Below are positions 7,899 through 18,036 of a stretch of 64,000 nt of DNA, one piece after another (position 1 is the first letter of the stretch; each line of letters opens with the position of its first letter). Under the pieces are notes generated by a model. The model did no database searches, was not told where the DNA came from, and saw only the letters and a list, made by a program, of their open reading frames with translations. The stretch spans positions 248,001-312,000 of the forward strand of contig NZ_PVTP01000003.1 of the NCBI RefSeq assembly GCF_003003285.1, given 5' to 3'. The stretch comes from Yoonia maritima. Lineage in GTDB: Bacteria > Pseudomonadota > Alphaproteobacteria > Rhodobacterales > Rhodobacteraceae. Both the position numbers and the translations under genes were made by a program.

Positions 7899-8120
7899 TT
7901 AGATGCCGTAAACATCGCGAAACACGTGACGTACGATATCTTGGCGCGCAATTCCCATCTCAGCAAGCTGCACATCACTTAGTGCTTCTAGACGGCGCAC
8001 TTCGTGGCTGCGGTCTTGTGCTTCGATAATGCGGCTAAACGCGGACGCAATGCTTGCCCCAACTTTGGACAGAATGCCAGCTTGAGGTTGTGCAGATACG
8101 GTATCACTAAAAAAGGCCAT
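7899..8120 (-). CDS. DUF1127 small protein
   Basis: This is a 73-residue protein with the DUF1127 core in its second half (RRLEALSDVQLAEMGIARQDI). Small, Arg-rich DUF1127 proteins are abundant in alphaproteobacteria, and one (CcaF1 of Rhodobacter) has been described as RNA-binding. Here an N-terminal extension of about 38 residues precedes the core. The AGCTCC complement just upstream of the ATG gives a GGAGCT Shine-Dalgarno. The gene ends 6 bases from the convergent 6976 gene. Confidence 0.85.
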   Translation of the reverse strand: MAFFSDTVSAQPQAGILSKVGASIASAFSRIIEAQDRSHEVRRLEALSDVQLAEMGIARQDIVRHVFRDVYGI

Positions 8121-8224
8121 CGTAAGCTCCTATCAGGTGCATTTCCTATGCACCCAATATACGTCACTTATGTTGACCTAAAACCGACAATGCTGCATTG
8201 CCGCATTGCGTCTGCCGCATGGCA

Positions 8225-8509
8225 TCATTCAGAAGCGTTACGTTCGTCGAAGAACTTTTTGACCGCTTCAACGATGCGCGTGCCAAAATAGCCGAGAACA
8301 CCACCAGCAACGACCCAAAACGCTGTGCCGCTATATAAGATCGCAGAGGCAATACCCGCAATCAGCATAGCGACCATAAAGGCAACCAATCGCTTTTCGG
8401 TTTCAGCGATCACAATGTGTTCTTCAATACCTTTGACAAAGGGCGCAATGATGGTTTCGATTTGCGGCGTTAGAAACCCAGCCGCGGCGGCGATAATAAA
8501 ACCAAACAT
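8225..8509 (-). CDS. Small conserved membrane protein
   Basis: This is a 94-residue protein with one or two hydrophobic segments, about residues 3-14 (FIIAAAAGFLTP) and 40-75 (VAFMVAMLIAGIASAILYSG and FWVVAGGVLGYFG), and a charged C-terminus. The ATG at 8509 is chosen over the one at 8527 because GGAGAGA lies 7 bases before it. I do not recognise a named family. It stands alone, divergent from pyrC. Confidence 0.65.
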   Translation of the reverse strand: MFGFIIAAAAGFLTPQIETIIAPFVKGIEEHIVIAETEKRLVAFMVAMLIAGIASAILYSGTAFWVVAGGVLGYFGTRIVEAVKKFFDERNASE

Positions 8510-8626
8510 GTGGTCTCTCCGTTTCATAAAAAATGTTAATGACTTATATCAGTATCCCAAGGGGAAATCGCAAGGGCAATCACAAGACCTATGGCCTTGG
8601 CGGGCGCAACGGTGTAACCCGGCAAC

Positions 8627-9679
8627 ATGCCTGATAAAGACCTTACAACACTGACGATCCGCCGCCCTGACGACTGGCACCTTCACCTTCGGGATGGGAA
8701 TATGCTACGCGCTGTTCTTCCCGAAACCGCCCGCCATTTTGGCCGCGCAATCATCATGCCGAACCTTATTCCTCCCGTCGTGACAGCCGAACAAGCATCT
8801 GAATACCGCACCCGGATTATGACTGCCCTGCCCGATGGCATGCAGTTTGAACCGTTGATGACATTGTATCTTACAGAAACCACCAACCCTGCGGATGTGC
8901 GCGCCGCTTTCGAAAGTGGGATCGCCACAGCGGTGAAACTATACCCTGCTGGCGCTACGACAAATTCGGCATCGGGTGTGCGCGATTTTGAAAAAGTCCG
9001 GCCAGTACTCGATACAATGGCCGAAATCGGCATGCCACTATGCGTACATGGTGAGGTGACGGACAGCAGCATCGACATCTTTGACCGCGAAGCTGTCTTC
9101 ATAGACAAAATCCTCAAGCCTCTTCGGAAAAAGGTGCCTGATCTAAAAGTCGTAATGGAACATGTCACAACCGAAGACGCCGTTGACTACGTTCGCGACA
9201 ATCATAAAAATCTTGCGGCTACGATCACAACCCACCACCTGATCATCAACCGGAACCATATTCTGGCAGGTGGCATCAAACCTCACTATTATTGTTTGCC
9301 CGTTGCCAAACGCGAAGCACATCGCGTTGCGCTTGTGCAGGCCGCCGTATCTGGTGACAAACGCTTCTTCCTTGGAACTGACAGTGCGCCGCATACAGAT
9401 CCGAACAAGTTACAGACATGCGGGTGTGCGGGTATATTTACCGCGCCAAACACAATGTCTTGCTTGGCCGAAGTATTCGAAGCCGCTGGCGAGCTGAAAA
9501 AGCTCGAGGCATTTGCATCCCTTAACGGTCCCCGTTTCTATGGCCTGCCGGCAAGCGAACAGACCATTACGCTACGCAAGGGCGATCCCGTCAAATACCC
9601 AACACATATCGCCACAGAAGACGGCCCAGTGACAGTGTTTGACCCTGGATTTGATCTGCATTGGCACGTCGAAGCCTGA
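8627..9679 (+). CDS. pyrC: Dihydroorotase, class II
   Basis: This 350-residue zinc enzyme interconverts carbamoyl-aspartate and dihydroorotate in pyrimidine synthesis. The binuclear-metal ligands are all visible: H18 and H20 in [10 protein letters not shown], the carboxylated lysine K104 (AVKLYPAGA), H141 (CVHGEV), H179 (MEHVTT) and D252 (GTDSAPH). These match the class II E. coli-type enzyme and its usual length of about 345. It lies 49 bases upstream of pyrE on the same strand, a functional pair in the same pathway. Confidence 0.97.
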   Translation: MPDKDLTTLTIRRPDDWHLHLRDGNMLRAVLPETARHFGRAIIMPNLIPPVVTAEQASEYRTRIMTALPDGMQFEPLMTLYLTETTNPADVRAAFESGIATAVKLYPAGATTNSASGVRDFEKVRPVLDTMAEIGMPLCVHGEVTDSSIDIFDREAVFIDKILKPLRKKVPDLKVVMEHVTTEDAVDYVRDNHKNLAATITTHHLIINRNHILAGGIKPHYYCLPVAKREAHRVALVQAAVSGDKRFFLGTDSAPHTDPNKLQTCGCAGIFTAPNTMSCLAEVFEAAGELKKLEAFASLNGPRFYGLPASEQTITLRKGDPVKYPTHIATEDGPVTVFDPGFDLHWHVEA

Positions 9680-9728
9680 AGCCTTGGCTATCAGAGCAAA
9701 CTAGATAAATGAAAAATAGGTCCGCGTT

Positions 9729-10397
9729 ATGATCCCCACCTCATTCCCCACCAAAGAAGAAATCGCCCGACTGACTGCAGGTATGCTCATCGAAATTGGC
9801 GCGATTGACTTTAACGCAACTGAACCGTTTACGCATGCCTCAGGCAAACAAGCGCCAACATATGTTGATTGCCGCAAGCTCATTTCCTTCCCGCGCATCC
9901 GTGCGACCCTGATGGATTTTCTGTCGGTATCGATCATGCGCGAGGCTGGGTTCGAAGCATTCGATAACATTGCTGGCGGTGAAACCGCAGGTATCCCGTT
10001 CAGTGCATTGGTTGCCGAACGCCTTGCCCTGCCGATGACATATGTCCGCAAAAAGCCCAAAGGCTATGGTCGCAACGCCCGTATCGAGGGTGTGATGACT
10101 GAAGGCCAACGGGTGCTTCTGGTCGAAGATCTGACCACTGATGGCGGATCAAAGCTTTCGTTCGTTGACGCGATCCGTGAAACTGGCGCGACATGCAGCG
10201 CGACTGCTGTAATCTTTTACTATGGTATCTTCGACGGCGTAGAAAAAACGCTGGCGGATCACGGCGTACAACTGATTAGCCTGTGCACATGGTGGGATGT
10301 TCTGGCCGAGGCCAAAGCACGCGGTGCTTATGACGCAGCCACACTAGAGACAGTCGAAGCGTACCTCCGCGATCCAGCTGGGTGGAAACCTGCCTGA
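9729..10397 (+). CDS. pyrE: Orotate phosphoribosyltransferase
   Basis: This 222-residue enzyme converts orotate and PRPP to orotidine monophosphate. The PRPP-binding motif [14 protein letters not shown] is at about residues 127-140, and [11 protein letters not shown] carries the conserved catalytic lysines of the mobile loop. A roseobacter-type C-terminal extension ends in DPAGWKP. It follows pyrC closely and is likely co-transcribed. A short hairpin (10482-10500) with no T run lies downstream. Confidence 0.97.
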   Translation: MIPTSFPTKEEIARLTAGMLIEIGAIDFNATEPFTHASGKQAPTYVDCRKLISFPRIRATLMDFLSVSIMREAGFEAFDNIAGGETAGIPFSALVAERLALPMTYVRKKPKGYGRNARIEGVMTEGQRVLLVEDLTTDGGSKLSFVDAIRETGATCSATAVIFYYGIFDGVEKTLADHGVQLISLCTWWDVLAEAKARGAYDAATLETVEAYLRDPAGWKPA

Positions 10398-10481
10398 ACT
10401 TACCCACAGGCTGTGTATAAGATATCATAGGTATAGTGTACGCAGCCTTGGCACCTTCCATATATTGGTAAATTTTTGGAA

Positions 10482-10500
10482 TCCTGCTATTCAAGCAGGA
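10482..10500. repeat. Short hairpin downstream of pyrE
   Basis: TCCTGCT and AGCAGGA arms of 7 bases enclose a 5-base loop, about 85 bases after the pyrE stop and 88 bases before dnaB. No T run follows, so it is at best a weak terminator or a processing site. Confidence 0.35.
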
Positions 10501-10587
10501 CTTATCCGCATTGATCCACAGAATGCGCACTAGCCAGCTTTGCACGCGCCCTGCTAAAACCCCACGATGAATTGGTGAGAGTCGACA

Positions 10588-12075
10588 ATGAACGAAATTA
10601 CGACATTCAATGCGTCCGGCGTCGAGGAAACTACGACAAATCTAATGCCCCACTCGACCGAAGCTGAACAACAGCTTTTGGGTGCAATTCTGACCAACAA
10701 CGATATCTTTGACCGCGTGGCCTCGGTCGTTGGGCCAAAGCATTTCTACGACCCTGTTCACGCCCGCATCTTTGAAACAGCGGCAGCGCGGATCGCTAAA
10801 AACGCACTGGCCAGCCCCGTTACGCTCAAAACGTTCTTGGAAGATGATGAGGGTCTCAAGGAACTGGGCGGTCCGGCATATCTTGCGCGCCTTGCTGGTG
10901 CGGCGATTTCCGCATTTGCTGCGCGTGACTATGCGCAGATGATCTATGATCTGTCGGTCCGTCGGGAATTGATCAAAGTTGGCCGCGAAATCTCGGATAA
11001 GGCTGGTCGGGTCGAGGTTGATTCTGAACCCAAAGAACAGATCGTCGAGGCCGAACAGGCGCTTTATAACCTTGCCGAACAAGGCACATCAGAAAGCGGT
11101 TTCCAATCATTCCTTCGTGCTGTGACAGAGGCAGTGAATGTGGCCAACACCGCCTATCAACGTGAAGGTGGGCTTGCCGGAATTTCGACTGGCCTCGTTG
11201 ACCTTGATGGTAAGCTAGGTGGCTTACACAAGTCCGATCTTTTGATCCTTGCTGGTCGTCCATCGATGGGAAAAACATCGCTTGCGACAAACATCGCTTA
11301 TAACGTCGCTAAGGCTTATCAACGTGGTAAGATGCCTGACGGCACCGAAGGTGCGGTTGATGGCGGTGTTGTAGGCTTCTTTTCCCTTGAGATGAGCGCC
11401 GAACAGCTTGCAGGTCGTATTCTGGCCGAGGCCTCTGAAATTTCGTCACATAAAATCCGTCAAGGTGACATGACGGAAGGCGAATTTCGCCGTTTTGTGG
11501 ACGCCGCCAAAAGCCTCGAATCATGCCCCCTATTCATTGATGACACTGCCGCGATCCCGATTTCGCAGCTTTCCGCGCGTGCGCGCCGCTTAAAGCGGAC
11601 GCATGGGCTTGATGTGTTGATCGTCGACTATTTGCAGCTGGTGCGCGGCACGTCAGAAAACCGGGTGCAGGAAATCGGTGAAATCTCGATGGGCCTTAAG
11701 GCTATCGCGAAGGAACTGAATATCCCTGTCATCGCCCTATCCCAGTTGTCGCGTCAGGTGGAAAGCCGCGAAGATAAACGCCCGCAGCTGTCTGACCTTC
11801 GGGAATCGGGTTCGATCGAGCAAGATGCGGATGTGGTTATGTTCGTTTACCGTGGCGAATATTATACTGAACGTGAAAAACCGGATGATTCCAACATGGA
11901 AGCCATCGCAGCATGGCAGGAAAAAATGTCGAGCCTGCACGGCAAAGCCGAGGTCATCGTGGGCAAACAACGCCACGGTCCGATTGGTACAGTTGAGCTT
12001 GCATTTACAGCCGAATTTACCCGCTTTGGTGATCTCGTTAAGCCATGGCAAAGCAACGCGGCGGACGAATACTAA
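10588..12075 (+). CDS. dnaB: Replicative DNA helicase DnaB
   Basis: This is the 495-residue hexameric helicase that unwinds DNA at the replication fork. The N-terminal DnaB domain begins after the alphaproteobacterial leader (PHSTEAEQQLLGAIL). The RecA-like C-terminal domain carries the Walker A motif AGRPSMGKTSLA (about residues 228-239), Walker B in LIVDYLQLV, and RQVESREDKRPQLSDLRESG with DnaB motif H4. Length is normal and no intein is present. Confidence 0.97.
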   Translation: MNEITTFNASGVEETTTNLMPHSTEAEQQLLGAILTNNDIFDRVASVVGPKHFYDPVHARIFETAAARIAKNALASPVTLKTFLEDDEGLKELGGPAYLARLAGAAISAFAARDYAQMIYDLSVRRELIKVGREISDKAGRVEVDSEPKEQIVEAEQALYNLAEQGTSESGFQSFLRAVTEAVNVANTAYQREGGLAGISTGLVDLDGKLGGLHKSDLLILAGRPSMGKTSLATNIAYNVAKAYQRGKMPDGTEGAVDGGVVGFFSLEMSAEQLAGRILAEASEISSHKIRQGDMTEGEFRRFVDAAKSLESCPLFIDDTAAIPISQLSARARRLKRTHGLDVLIVDYLQLVRGTSENRVQEIGEISMGLKAIAKELNIPVIALSQLSRQVESREDKRPQLSDLRESGSIEQDADVVMFVYRGEYYTEREKPDDSNMEAIAAWQEKMSSLHGKAEVIVGKQRHGPIGTVELAFTAEFTRFGDLVKPWQSNAADEY

Positions 12076-12206
12076 CCCCTGTCTGCGGGGAAAACCTGCC
12101 CCAAGGTCACCTTGCCAGCGCGGTCCTCAACTTAGATGAATAGTTAACGATTATTCTGGCAGGTCGATCTTTCGGCCTGCAACGTAAGTTTGAGGACGGT
12201 ACTGGG

Positions 12207-12743
12207 ATGGCAATTGAATTTGTGAAGTCAGCAAAGCGCATCGCGCTTGAGAAATTGCTCATACTCTTCATCGCGTTGATCGTTGGTGCCGCATTTGCGT
12301 TCGTTTTGTTGGGTGGCGTGTCCGGTGAAATCATTGTGAATTTGGCCTCTGCGATTGCAGTTATAGTTTCGATCTTCATTACGATCGCAATTCTTATCGA
12401 TATCAAAAGGGTTCTTGCGGATGGGCATGAATGGCGCGTCGTCATTGATGACGAAATGTTGTTTTGGGACTCGCCAGTTCCAGAAATGATGAAGTCATTC
12501 AAACTTGCCTTGTCAGACATCGACAAAACGCGCTTCACGCTTACCCACTTTAAACATGGGAAACGCACGCCTGATAAAAAGTGGGAGATCATTTTGCGCA
12601 ATGGTCATCCGATGAAAATCGACGGGCAAAACTCTGGGATTAACCCTCACAAGGTTTTCACCGCATTAGAAACCAAAGGGATCACATTTGAGCAGGTCAG
12701 TGAAAAAAAAGGGGCTGCCATTCACATCAGCCGTCAGAATTAG
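12207..12743 (+). CDS. Conserved hypothetical membrane protein with PH-like domain
   Basis: This 178-residue protein has two membrane helices close to the N-terminus (about residues 16-38 and 45-66). A soluble domain of about 110 residues follows, whose alternating strands (HEWRVVIDDEMLFWDSPVP, KWEIILRNGHPMKI) resemble membrane-anchored PH-like proteins such as YdbS or YcxB. The family assignment is by appearance only. It lies between dnaB and alr on the same strand with gaps over 100 bases, so it may have its own promoter. Confidence 0.6.
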   Translation: MAIEFVKSAKRIALEKLLILFIALIVGAAFAFVLLGGVSGEIIVNLASAIAVIVSIFITIAILIDIKRVLADGHEWRVVIDDEMLFWDSPVPEMMKSFKLALSDIDKTRFTLTHFKHGKRTPDKKWEIILRNGHPMKIDGQNSGINPHKVFTALETKGITFEQVSEKKGAAIHISRQN

Positions 12744-12889
12744 CCGCCCAGCCCACACGCTTTCGACAAACGGCATTATTCCGCCGACTCTAAAAACCAT
12801 TGCACCAAAACCACGCTTTCATAGCCTTGCGACATCGCGCGCGACTTAAACCTCTTGCCGCAGTGCGTGCCCCCTGCCAAAAGGTCCGT

Positions 12890-13927
12890 ATGAGTACAGG
12901 ACGCCTAACTATCGACTTAGACGCCGTCGTCGCCAACTGGCGCACGCTAGACGGCATGACGAATTGCAAGACTGCCGCCGTGGTCAAAGCTGACGCTTAT
13001 GGCGTCGGCGCAGAGAACGTGTCAAAGGCCCTGTTTAAAGCAGGCGCCCGCAAGTTCTTTGTCGCTGTCGCAGAAGAGGCCGTAGTGCTTCGCGAAGCTT
13101 TAGGGCCGGGCCCGGAAATCTCTGTATTTTCAGGACACATGCGCGGTGATACTGATCTTATTCGCGAACTAAATCTGACACCAATGCTGAACTCTGTTGA
13201 ACAGATGACTCAGCACTTTGAAACGCTACCCGGTCATTCGTTTGGTATTCAAATTGATACCGGAATGAACCGTCTTGGGATGGAACCCCAAGAATGGGGA
13301 GCTGTCGCTGATTTGGTTCTCGCGCAAGGCCCAAAATTGGTGATGAGCCATCTGTCCTGTGCGGATGAACCCGACCATCCGATGAACCCGCATCAGCTTG
13401 ACGTGTTTAAGCAACTGACTGATGGCATTAACGTGCCGCGTTCGCTTGCGGCGACGGGCGGTATTCTGTTGGGCCCCGATTATCACTTTGATCTGACCCG
13501 TCCGGGTATTGGACTGTATGGCGGCCTACCGTTCGAACAGGCCACCCCGGTGATTGAGCTTGAACTACCTGTCGTACAAATCCGTGACGTCGCAGAGGGC
13601 GAAGTCGTGGGTTACGGCAACAGCTGGCAAGCTGAACGCCCATCACGCGTTGCAACCGTTTCAGGCGGTTACGCAGATGGCATTTTCCGTATGCTTTCCG
13701 ACAAGGCAACGCTGTACCACGGTGACAAGCCCTGCCCGTTGATCGGACGTGTTTCCATGGACCTGTTGACGATTGATGTCACCGACCTTTCTGAGGACCC
13801 AGAGCGCCTGACGCTTATCGGCCCACAGCAAAGCCTCGACACTCTCGCTGCGAAGGCAGGAACCATCGGATACGAAGTTTTGACCCAGCTTGGTGCGCGC
13901 TATAACCGCCGCACATACGGCAAATAG
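12890..13927 (+). CDS. alr: Alanine racemase
   Basis: This PLP enzyme makes D-alanine for peptidoglycan. The start at 12890 is chosen because it gives [17 protein letters not shown], the family N-terminus; the frame is open further up to 12800, but that extension is not family-like. The PLP lysine is K33 in [12 protein letters not shown]. The barrel domain contains [13 protein letters not shown], and the C-terminal domain carries the catalytic tyrosine in [11 protein letters not shown] and the GRVSMD loop. From this start it has 345 residues, a typical length. It is directly followed by a PqiA-family gene whose ATG comes at once after the stop. Confidence 0.95.
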   Translation: MSTGRLTIDLDAVVANWRTLDGMTNCKTAAVVKADAYGVGAENVSKALFKAGARKFFVAVAEEAVVLREALGPGPEISVFSGHMRGDTDLIRELNLTPMLNSVEQMTQHFETLPGHSFGIQIDTGMNRLGMEPQEWGAVADLVLAQGPKLVMSHLSCADEPDHPMNPHQLDVFKQLTDGINVPRSLAATGGILLGPDYHFDLTRPGIGLYGGLPFEQATPVIELELPVVQIRDVAEGEVVGYGNSWQAERPSRVATVSGGYADGIFRMLSDKATLYHGDKPCPLIGRVSMDLLTIDVTDLSEDPERLTLIGPQQSLDTLAAKAGTIGYEVLTQLGARYNRRTYGK

Positions 13928-14365
13928 ATGCTGAATGTTCTTCGCGTCGCGAACCTCGCCCTTTTGATCCTGTTCCCAATCGCATGGTTTGCCCCTTTGA
14001 TGCGCGCAGGCCTCTTGCCGGTATTTGGCTTAAGCGAGATCAGCGTCATTTCCGGGATGCAGTCGCTATGGGACAGCGATGTCGTGCTGGCGCTGCTCGT
14101 GACGTTCTTTGCTCTATTTGCACCCTACCTCAAAACAATTGGCCTTACGATGATCCACTTCAACCTCATGCGCCGCAAGGTGCTACCTGTGTTGTCGTGG
14201 TTGGGCAAATTGGCGATGGCAGACGTGTTCTTGATCGCGCTTTATATTGTCTTGGCCAAAGGTGTCGGCATTGGCAAAGTCGAAACGGCTTGGGGGCTGT
14301 ATTTGTTCACGGCGTGCATCTTAGCTTCGATCGTAATTTCCACACTGACATCCAAACGCAACTAG
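13928..14365 (+). CDS. PqiA-family (paraquat-inducible protein A) membrane protein
   Basis: This is a 145-residue inner-membrane protein with about four hydrophobic segments. It matches one repeat of the PqiA family: EISVISGMQSLWDSD after the first helix, FAPYLKTIGLTMIHF, LGKLAMADVFLIALYIV and VETAWGLYLFTACILAS. Single-repeat versions are common in Rhodobacterales; the role of PqiA-type proteins is linked to envelope lipid transport together with MCE proteins, none of which is adjacent here. The start follows the alr stop directly, so the two are translationally linked. Confidence 0.85.
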   Translation: MLNVLRVANLALLILFPIAWFAPLMRAGLLPVFGLSEISVISGMQSLWDSDVVLALLVTFFALFAPYLKTIGLTMIHFNLMRRKVLPVLSWLGKLAMADVFLIALYIVLAKGVGIGKVETAWGLYLFTACILASIVISTLTSKRN

Positions 14366-14418
14366 CGTGATAAACAGATCACCTTGCCCAAGGATCAAAT
14401 TTGGTCCAAAAGGTGAAC

Positions 14419-15783
14419 ATGGCAAAAGAACTTAACTTCTCATGTTCGGAATGTGGCGCGTCCTTTGGCAAATGGTCTGGGCAATGCGATGCCTGCCAAG
14501 CATGGAACACCATCACCGAAAGCAAAGCGCTATCTAGCGGTCCAAAGGGTAAATCGCTGGGCGCAATTCGCGGCAAAACGATCCCCCTGACTGATCTTGA
14601 TACCCAAGAAAAAGAACCACCCCGCACCCAAGCAGGCGTGGGCGAGTTGGATCGCGTGCTTGGCGGCGGCTTGGTTAAGGCCTCTGCCTTATTGGTTGGT
14701 GGCGACCCCGGCATCGGGAAGTCAACGCTACTGTTACAGGCCGCCGCACGGTTTGCCCGTAACGGACTAAAGGTCGTTTACATCTCGGGCGAGGAATCGA
14801 ACGCTCAGGTGCAGATGCGCGCGCGAAGACTAGGACTAGAAAAAAGTCCTGTGTTACTAGCATCTGAAACGAACCTGCGCGATATTCTGACGACGCTGGA
14901 AAACGAAAAGCCTGATCTCGCGATTATCGATTCGATCCAAACGATGTGGGCCGACAATGTCGATAGCGCCCCCGGATCGGTTTCGCAGGTCCGATCTTCA
15001 GCGCATGAGCTGACGACATTTGCGAAACGCAACGGAATGTCCGTCATCATGGTCGGTCACGTCACCAAGGACGGCAGCATCGCAGGTCCGCGTGTTGTCG
15101 AACATATGGTCGACACAGTGCTATATTTCCAAGGCGAGCGCGGCCACCAATACCGCATTTTGCGCGCAGTAAAGAACCGGTTTGGGCCTGCGGATGAAAT
15201 CGGCGTCTTTGAAATGACGGGCAAAGGACTGGCCGAGGTTAAGAATCCCTCTGCACTTTTCTTATCCGAACGCGGCAAGCCATCGCCCGGATCGGTCGTG
15301 TTTTGCGGCATCGAAGGGTCCCGGCCCATGCTTTGCGAGATCCAAGCACTTGTGGCTCCTTCGCCACACAGCCAACCACGGCGATCAGTGGTCGGTTGGG
15401 ACAGTGGCCGCCTTGCCATGATCCTTGCCGTGCTTGAATCGCGATGTGGTGTTCCGTTCACCGGATTGGACGTTTACCTCAATGTAGCAGGGGGTTTGCG
15501 CATTTCAGAACCTGCTGCAGACCTTGCCGTCGCCGCAGCATTGGTATCCGCAAGAGAGGACGCATCACTGCCCGCAGAGGCTGTCATTTTCGGGGAAATC
15601 AGCCTATCGGGCGCGCTCCGTCCTGTGGTGCAAACGGAAAATAGATTGAAAGAAGCCCAAAAACTTGGTTTTACAACAGCAATTATACCGCATCAGGCAA
15701 AACAGCCTGCGGTTACCGGTCTAGGTTTGAGGCATGCAGATGACCTTGCCGGGTTTGTAGAAGAAGTATTTGGCGCAAGATAG
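14419..15783 (+). CDS. radA: DNA repair protein RadA
   Basis: This 454-residue RecA-related protein processes recombination intermediates by branch migration. The N-terminal zinc finger has C9, C12, C23 and C26 (CSECG and CDAC). The Walker A motif is GGDPGIGKST, and the RadA-specific KNRFG motif is in VKNRFGPADE. The C-terminal third is a Lon-protease-like domain without proteolytic activity. ATG at 14419 is preferred over the TTG at 14401, as AAAGGTGA sits directly before it. Length is normal. Confidence 0.97.
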   Translation: MAKELNFSCSECGASFGKWSGQCDACQAWNTITESKALSSGPKGKSLGAIRGKTIPLTDLDTQEKEPPRTQAGVGELDRVLGGGLVKASALLVGGDPGIGKSTLLLQAAARFARNGLKVVYISGEESNAQVQMRARRLGLEKSPVLLASETNLRDILTTLENEKPDLAIIDSIQTMWADNVDSAPGSVSQVRSSAHELTTFAKRNGMSVIMVGHVTKDGSIAGPRVVEHMVDTVLYFQGERGHQYRILRAVKNRFGPADEIGVFEMTGKGLAEVKNPSALFLSERGKPSPGSVVFCGIEGSRPMLCEIQALVAPSPHSQPRRSVVGWDSGRLAMILAVLESRCGVPFTGLDVYLNVAGGLRISEPAADLAVAAALVSAREDASLPAEAVIFGEISLSGALRPVVQTENRLKEAQKLGFTTAIIPHQAKQPAVTGLGLRHADDLAGFVEEVFGAR

Positions 15784-15803
15784 CGCCGGGCAGGAGACGA
15801 ACT

Positions 15804-16367
15804 ATGGAAGGCTTCACACTTATCGACGCAGGTGTCGCCATTATCATCTTACTATCAGGCGTATTGGCATATAGCCGTGGCTTGGTACGCGAGACGATGG
15901 CGATCTTGGGCTGGGTCGGCGCAACAATCGTGGCATTTATCTTTGCAGATCAGGTTGAACCGCTGGTGCGGCAAATTCCGGTTCTTGGCGATTTTATTGG
16001 AGACAGCTGTGAACTAGCGATCATCGCGGCCTTTGCTGCGGTGTTTGCCGTGGCTCTCGTCGTTGCATCAATATTCACGCCGCTTTTCTCAAGCGTCATT
16101 CAGCGTTCTGCGCTGGGTGGTGTTGATCAGGCGCTAGGTTTCTTCTTTGGTGTCCTACGCGGCATCTTGTTGATCGCCGTTGCGTTCTTTGTTTACGATA
16201 CGATCTTCGCCTCGCAAGAAATCGCATTGATCGACGACAGCCGTGCTGCACAAGTATTTGACCAGTTAACCGGCAAAATCGAAGAACAAAACCCAGAAGA
16301 AGCGCTGGGTTGGATTAAAGAACAATATCAGCAGCTCGTTGGGTCATGCGGCGCGCCAGCGCAGTAA
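15804..16367 (+). CDS. cvpA: CvpA family membrane protein
   Basis: This is a 187-residue inner-membrane protein with four predicted helices. The family start MEGFTLIDAGVAIIILLSG and SRGLVRETMAILGWVGA are clear. CvpA was named for colicin V export, but its general role is envelope-related and not settled. The position two genes before purF is the common proteobacterial cvpA-purF pairing. A terminator lies between the two here, so they are probably separate transcription units in this genome. Confidence 0.93.
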   Translation: MEGFTLIDAGVAIIILLSGVLAYSRGLVRETMAILGWVGATIVAFIFADQVEPLVRQIPVLGDFIGDSCELAIIAAFAAVFAVALVVASIFTPLFSSVIQRSALGGVDQALGFFFGVLRGILLIAVAFFVYDTIFASQEIALIDDSRAAQVFDQLTGKIEEQNPEEALGWIKEQYQQLVGSCGAPAQ

Positions 16368-16387
16368 TGCAACCATGGCATGAATTC

Positions 16388-16419
16388 AAAAAGCCACCGC
16401 TCTTTGCGGTGGCTTTTTA
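16388..16419 (+). terminator. Rho-independent terminator between cvpA and purF
   Basis: Arms AAAAGCCACCGC (16389-16400) and GCGGTGGCTTTT (16406-16417) with a 5-base loop are followed by T residues. The perfect 12-base stem lies about 20 bases after the cvpA stop. Confidence 0.93.
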
Positions 16420-16560
16420 CGTTCTAGCACTGCCCAAATTCCGATCACGTAGCTGTGCCTGCCATTTTCGCGCCACAGAAGTATGATCGTTTCGTGACAC
16501 CATGCCCCCGACCTACTAAGAGGGAGGCAATCAACCACAACTCGGATTCGGAGCGGCACC

Positions 16561-18033
16561 TTGTCCAACCAAAATTCCCCAATCGACCCATATGATGACG
16601 ACAAGCTACGCGAAGAGTGTGGCGTTTTCGGTGTGATTGGCGCCCCGGACGCTGCCAACTTTGTTGCTCTTGGCCTACATGCGCTTCAGCATCGCGGCCA
16701 AGAGGCAGGTGGAATCGTAACCCACGACCCAAAGACTGGCTTTAATCAAGCGCGTCGCATGGGGCTGGTTCGCGATAACTTTACCACCAACGACATGATG
16801 GCTATGCTTCCGGGTGATATTGGAGTCGGTCACGTACGGTATTCGACCACTGGTAGCAAAAGCCAGCATACGGCGATCCGCGACGTACAGCCATTCTTTG
16901 GCGAATTTTCGATGGGTGGCGCGGCTGTTGCGCACAACGGCAACCTCACCAATGCCATCGCCCTACGCCGTGACCTGATCGAGCGTGGCGCGATTTTCCA
17001 CAGCACGTCTGACAGTGAGTGTATCATTCACCTGATGGCGCGCTCGATGGGCCGCACAATTCCTGACCGTATGAAAGAAGCGCTCCGCCAAGTTGAGGGC
17101 GCTTTTTCAATTGTGGCGATGACCCGCAGCAAATTGATCGGTGTCCGTGATCCGCTGGGTATTCGCCCACTCGTCCTCGGCAAAATCGGTAAGGCATATG
17201 TCCTCTCATCCGAGACTTGCGCGCTAGATATTCTGGGTGCCGAATTTGTGCGCGAAATCGAACCGGGCGAAATGGTCGTTGTCACGACAGACGAAGTCAA
17301 AAGCTACCGTCCATTCGAAGCTAAAAAGCCGCGTCCATGTATCTTTGAATATGTGTACTTCAGCCGTCCAGATTCTGTGATCGCAGGAAAATCTGTCTAC
17401 GAAGTGCGTCGTAACATTGGTAAAGAGCTGGCCCGGGAAGCCCCTGTCGAAGCAGATATGGTCTGCCCTGTTCCAGACAGTGGCACCCCTGCTGCGATCG
17501 GTTATAGCCAAGAAAGCGGTATCCCATTCGAAATGGGCATTGTGCGCAACCAATATGTTGGCCGTACGTTTATCGAGCCAACAGCGCAAATCCGTAACAT
17601 GGGCGTTCGTCTAAAGCTAAACGTGAACCGCGAACTGATGCGTGGCAAACGTGTAATCCTTGTTGATGACAGCGTTGTGCGTGGCACGACCAGCCGCAAG
17701 ATTAAGGATATGGTTCTTGAAGCAGGCGCTGCAGAGGTTCACTTCCGCGTTGCCAGCCCACCAACTGTTTGGCCAGACTTCTACGGTGTCGACATGCCGA
17801 ACCGCGAAGACCTGCTTGCGGCACACATGACCGAAGAAGAGATGTGCGAATACCTTGGCGTTGCTTCGTTGAAATTTGTTTCAATCGACGGCCTATATCG
17901 CGCTGTTGGCGAACCGAATGGCCGTGACCCGAACAACCCTGCATATCATGATGCTGTGTTTACGGGTGACTATCCGGTCGCCCCCTCGGACATGATTGCA
18001 AAAGGTTTCAAACCAAAAATCGCAGCCGAGTAA
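16561..18033 (+). CDS. purF: Amidophosphoribosyltransferase
   Basis: This 490-residue enzyme performs the first committed step of purine synthesis, making phosphoribosylamine from PRPP and glutamine. A 19-residue propeptide precedes the nucleophile C20 in REECGVFGV, which must be exposed by cleavage. The glutaminase domain contains GHVRYSTTG and AHNGNLTN, and the PRPP site is VILVDDSVVRGTTSRK. The start codon is TTG, supported by GGAG (16550-16553) 7 bases upstream; no ATG is available at a sensible distance. The arsC-type gene starts 3 bases after the stop. Confidence 0.96.
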   Translation: MSNQNSPIDPYDDDKLREECGVFGVIGAPDAANFVALGLHALQHRGQEAGGIVTHDPKTGFNQARRMGLVRDNFTTNDMMAMLPGDIGVGHVRYSTTGSKSQHTAIRDVQPFFGEFSMGGAAVAHNGNLTNAIALRRDLIERGAIFHSTSDSECIIHLMARSMGRTIPDRMKEALRQVEGAFSIVAMTRSKLIGVRDPLGIRPLVLGKIGKAYVLSSETCALDILGAEFVREIEPGEMVVVTTDEVKSYRPFEAKKPRPCIFEYVYFSRPDSVIAGKSVYEVRRNIGKELAREAPVEADMVCPVPDSGTPAAIGYSQESGIPFEMGIVRNQYVGRTFIEPTAQIRNMGVRLKLNVNRELMRGKRVILVDDSVVRGTTSRKIKDMVLEAGAAEVHFRVASPPTVWPDFYGVDMPNREDLLAAHMTEEEMCEYLGVASLKFVSIDGLYRAVGEPNGRDPNNPAYHDAVFTGDYPVAPSDMIAKGFKPKIAAE

Positions 18034-18036
18034 GTC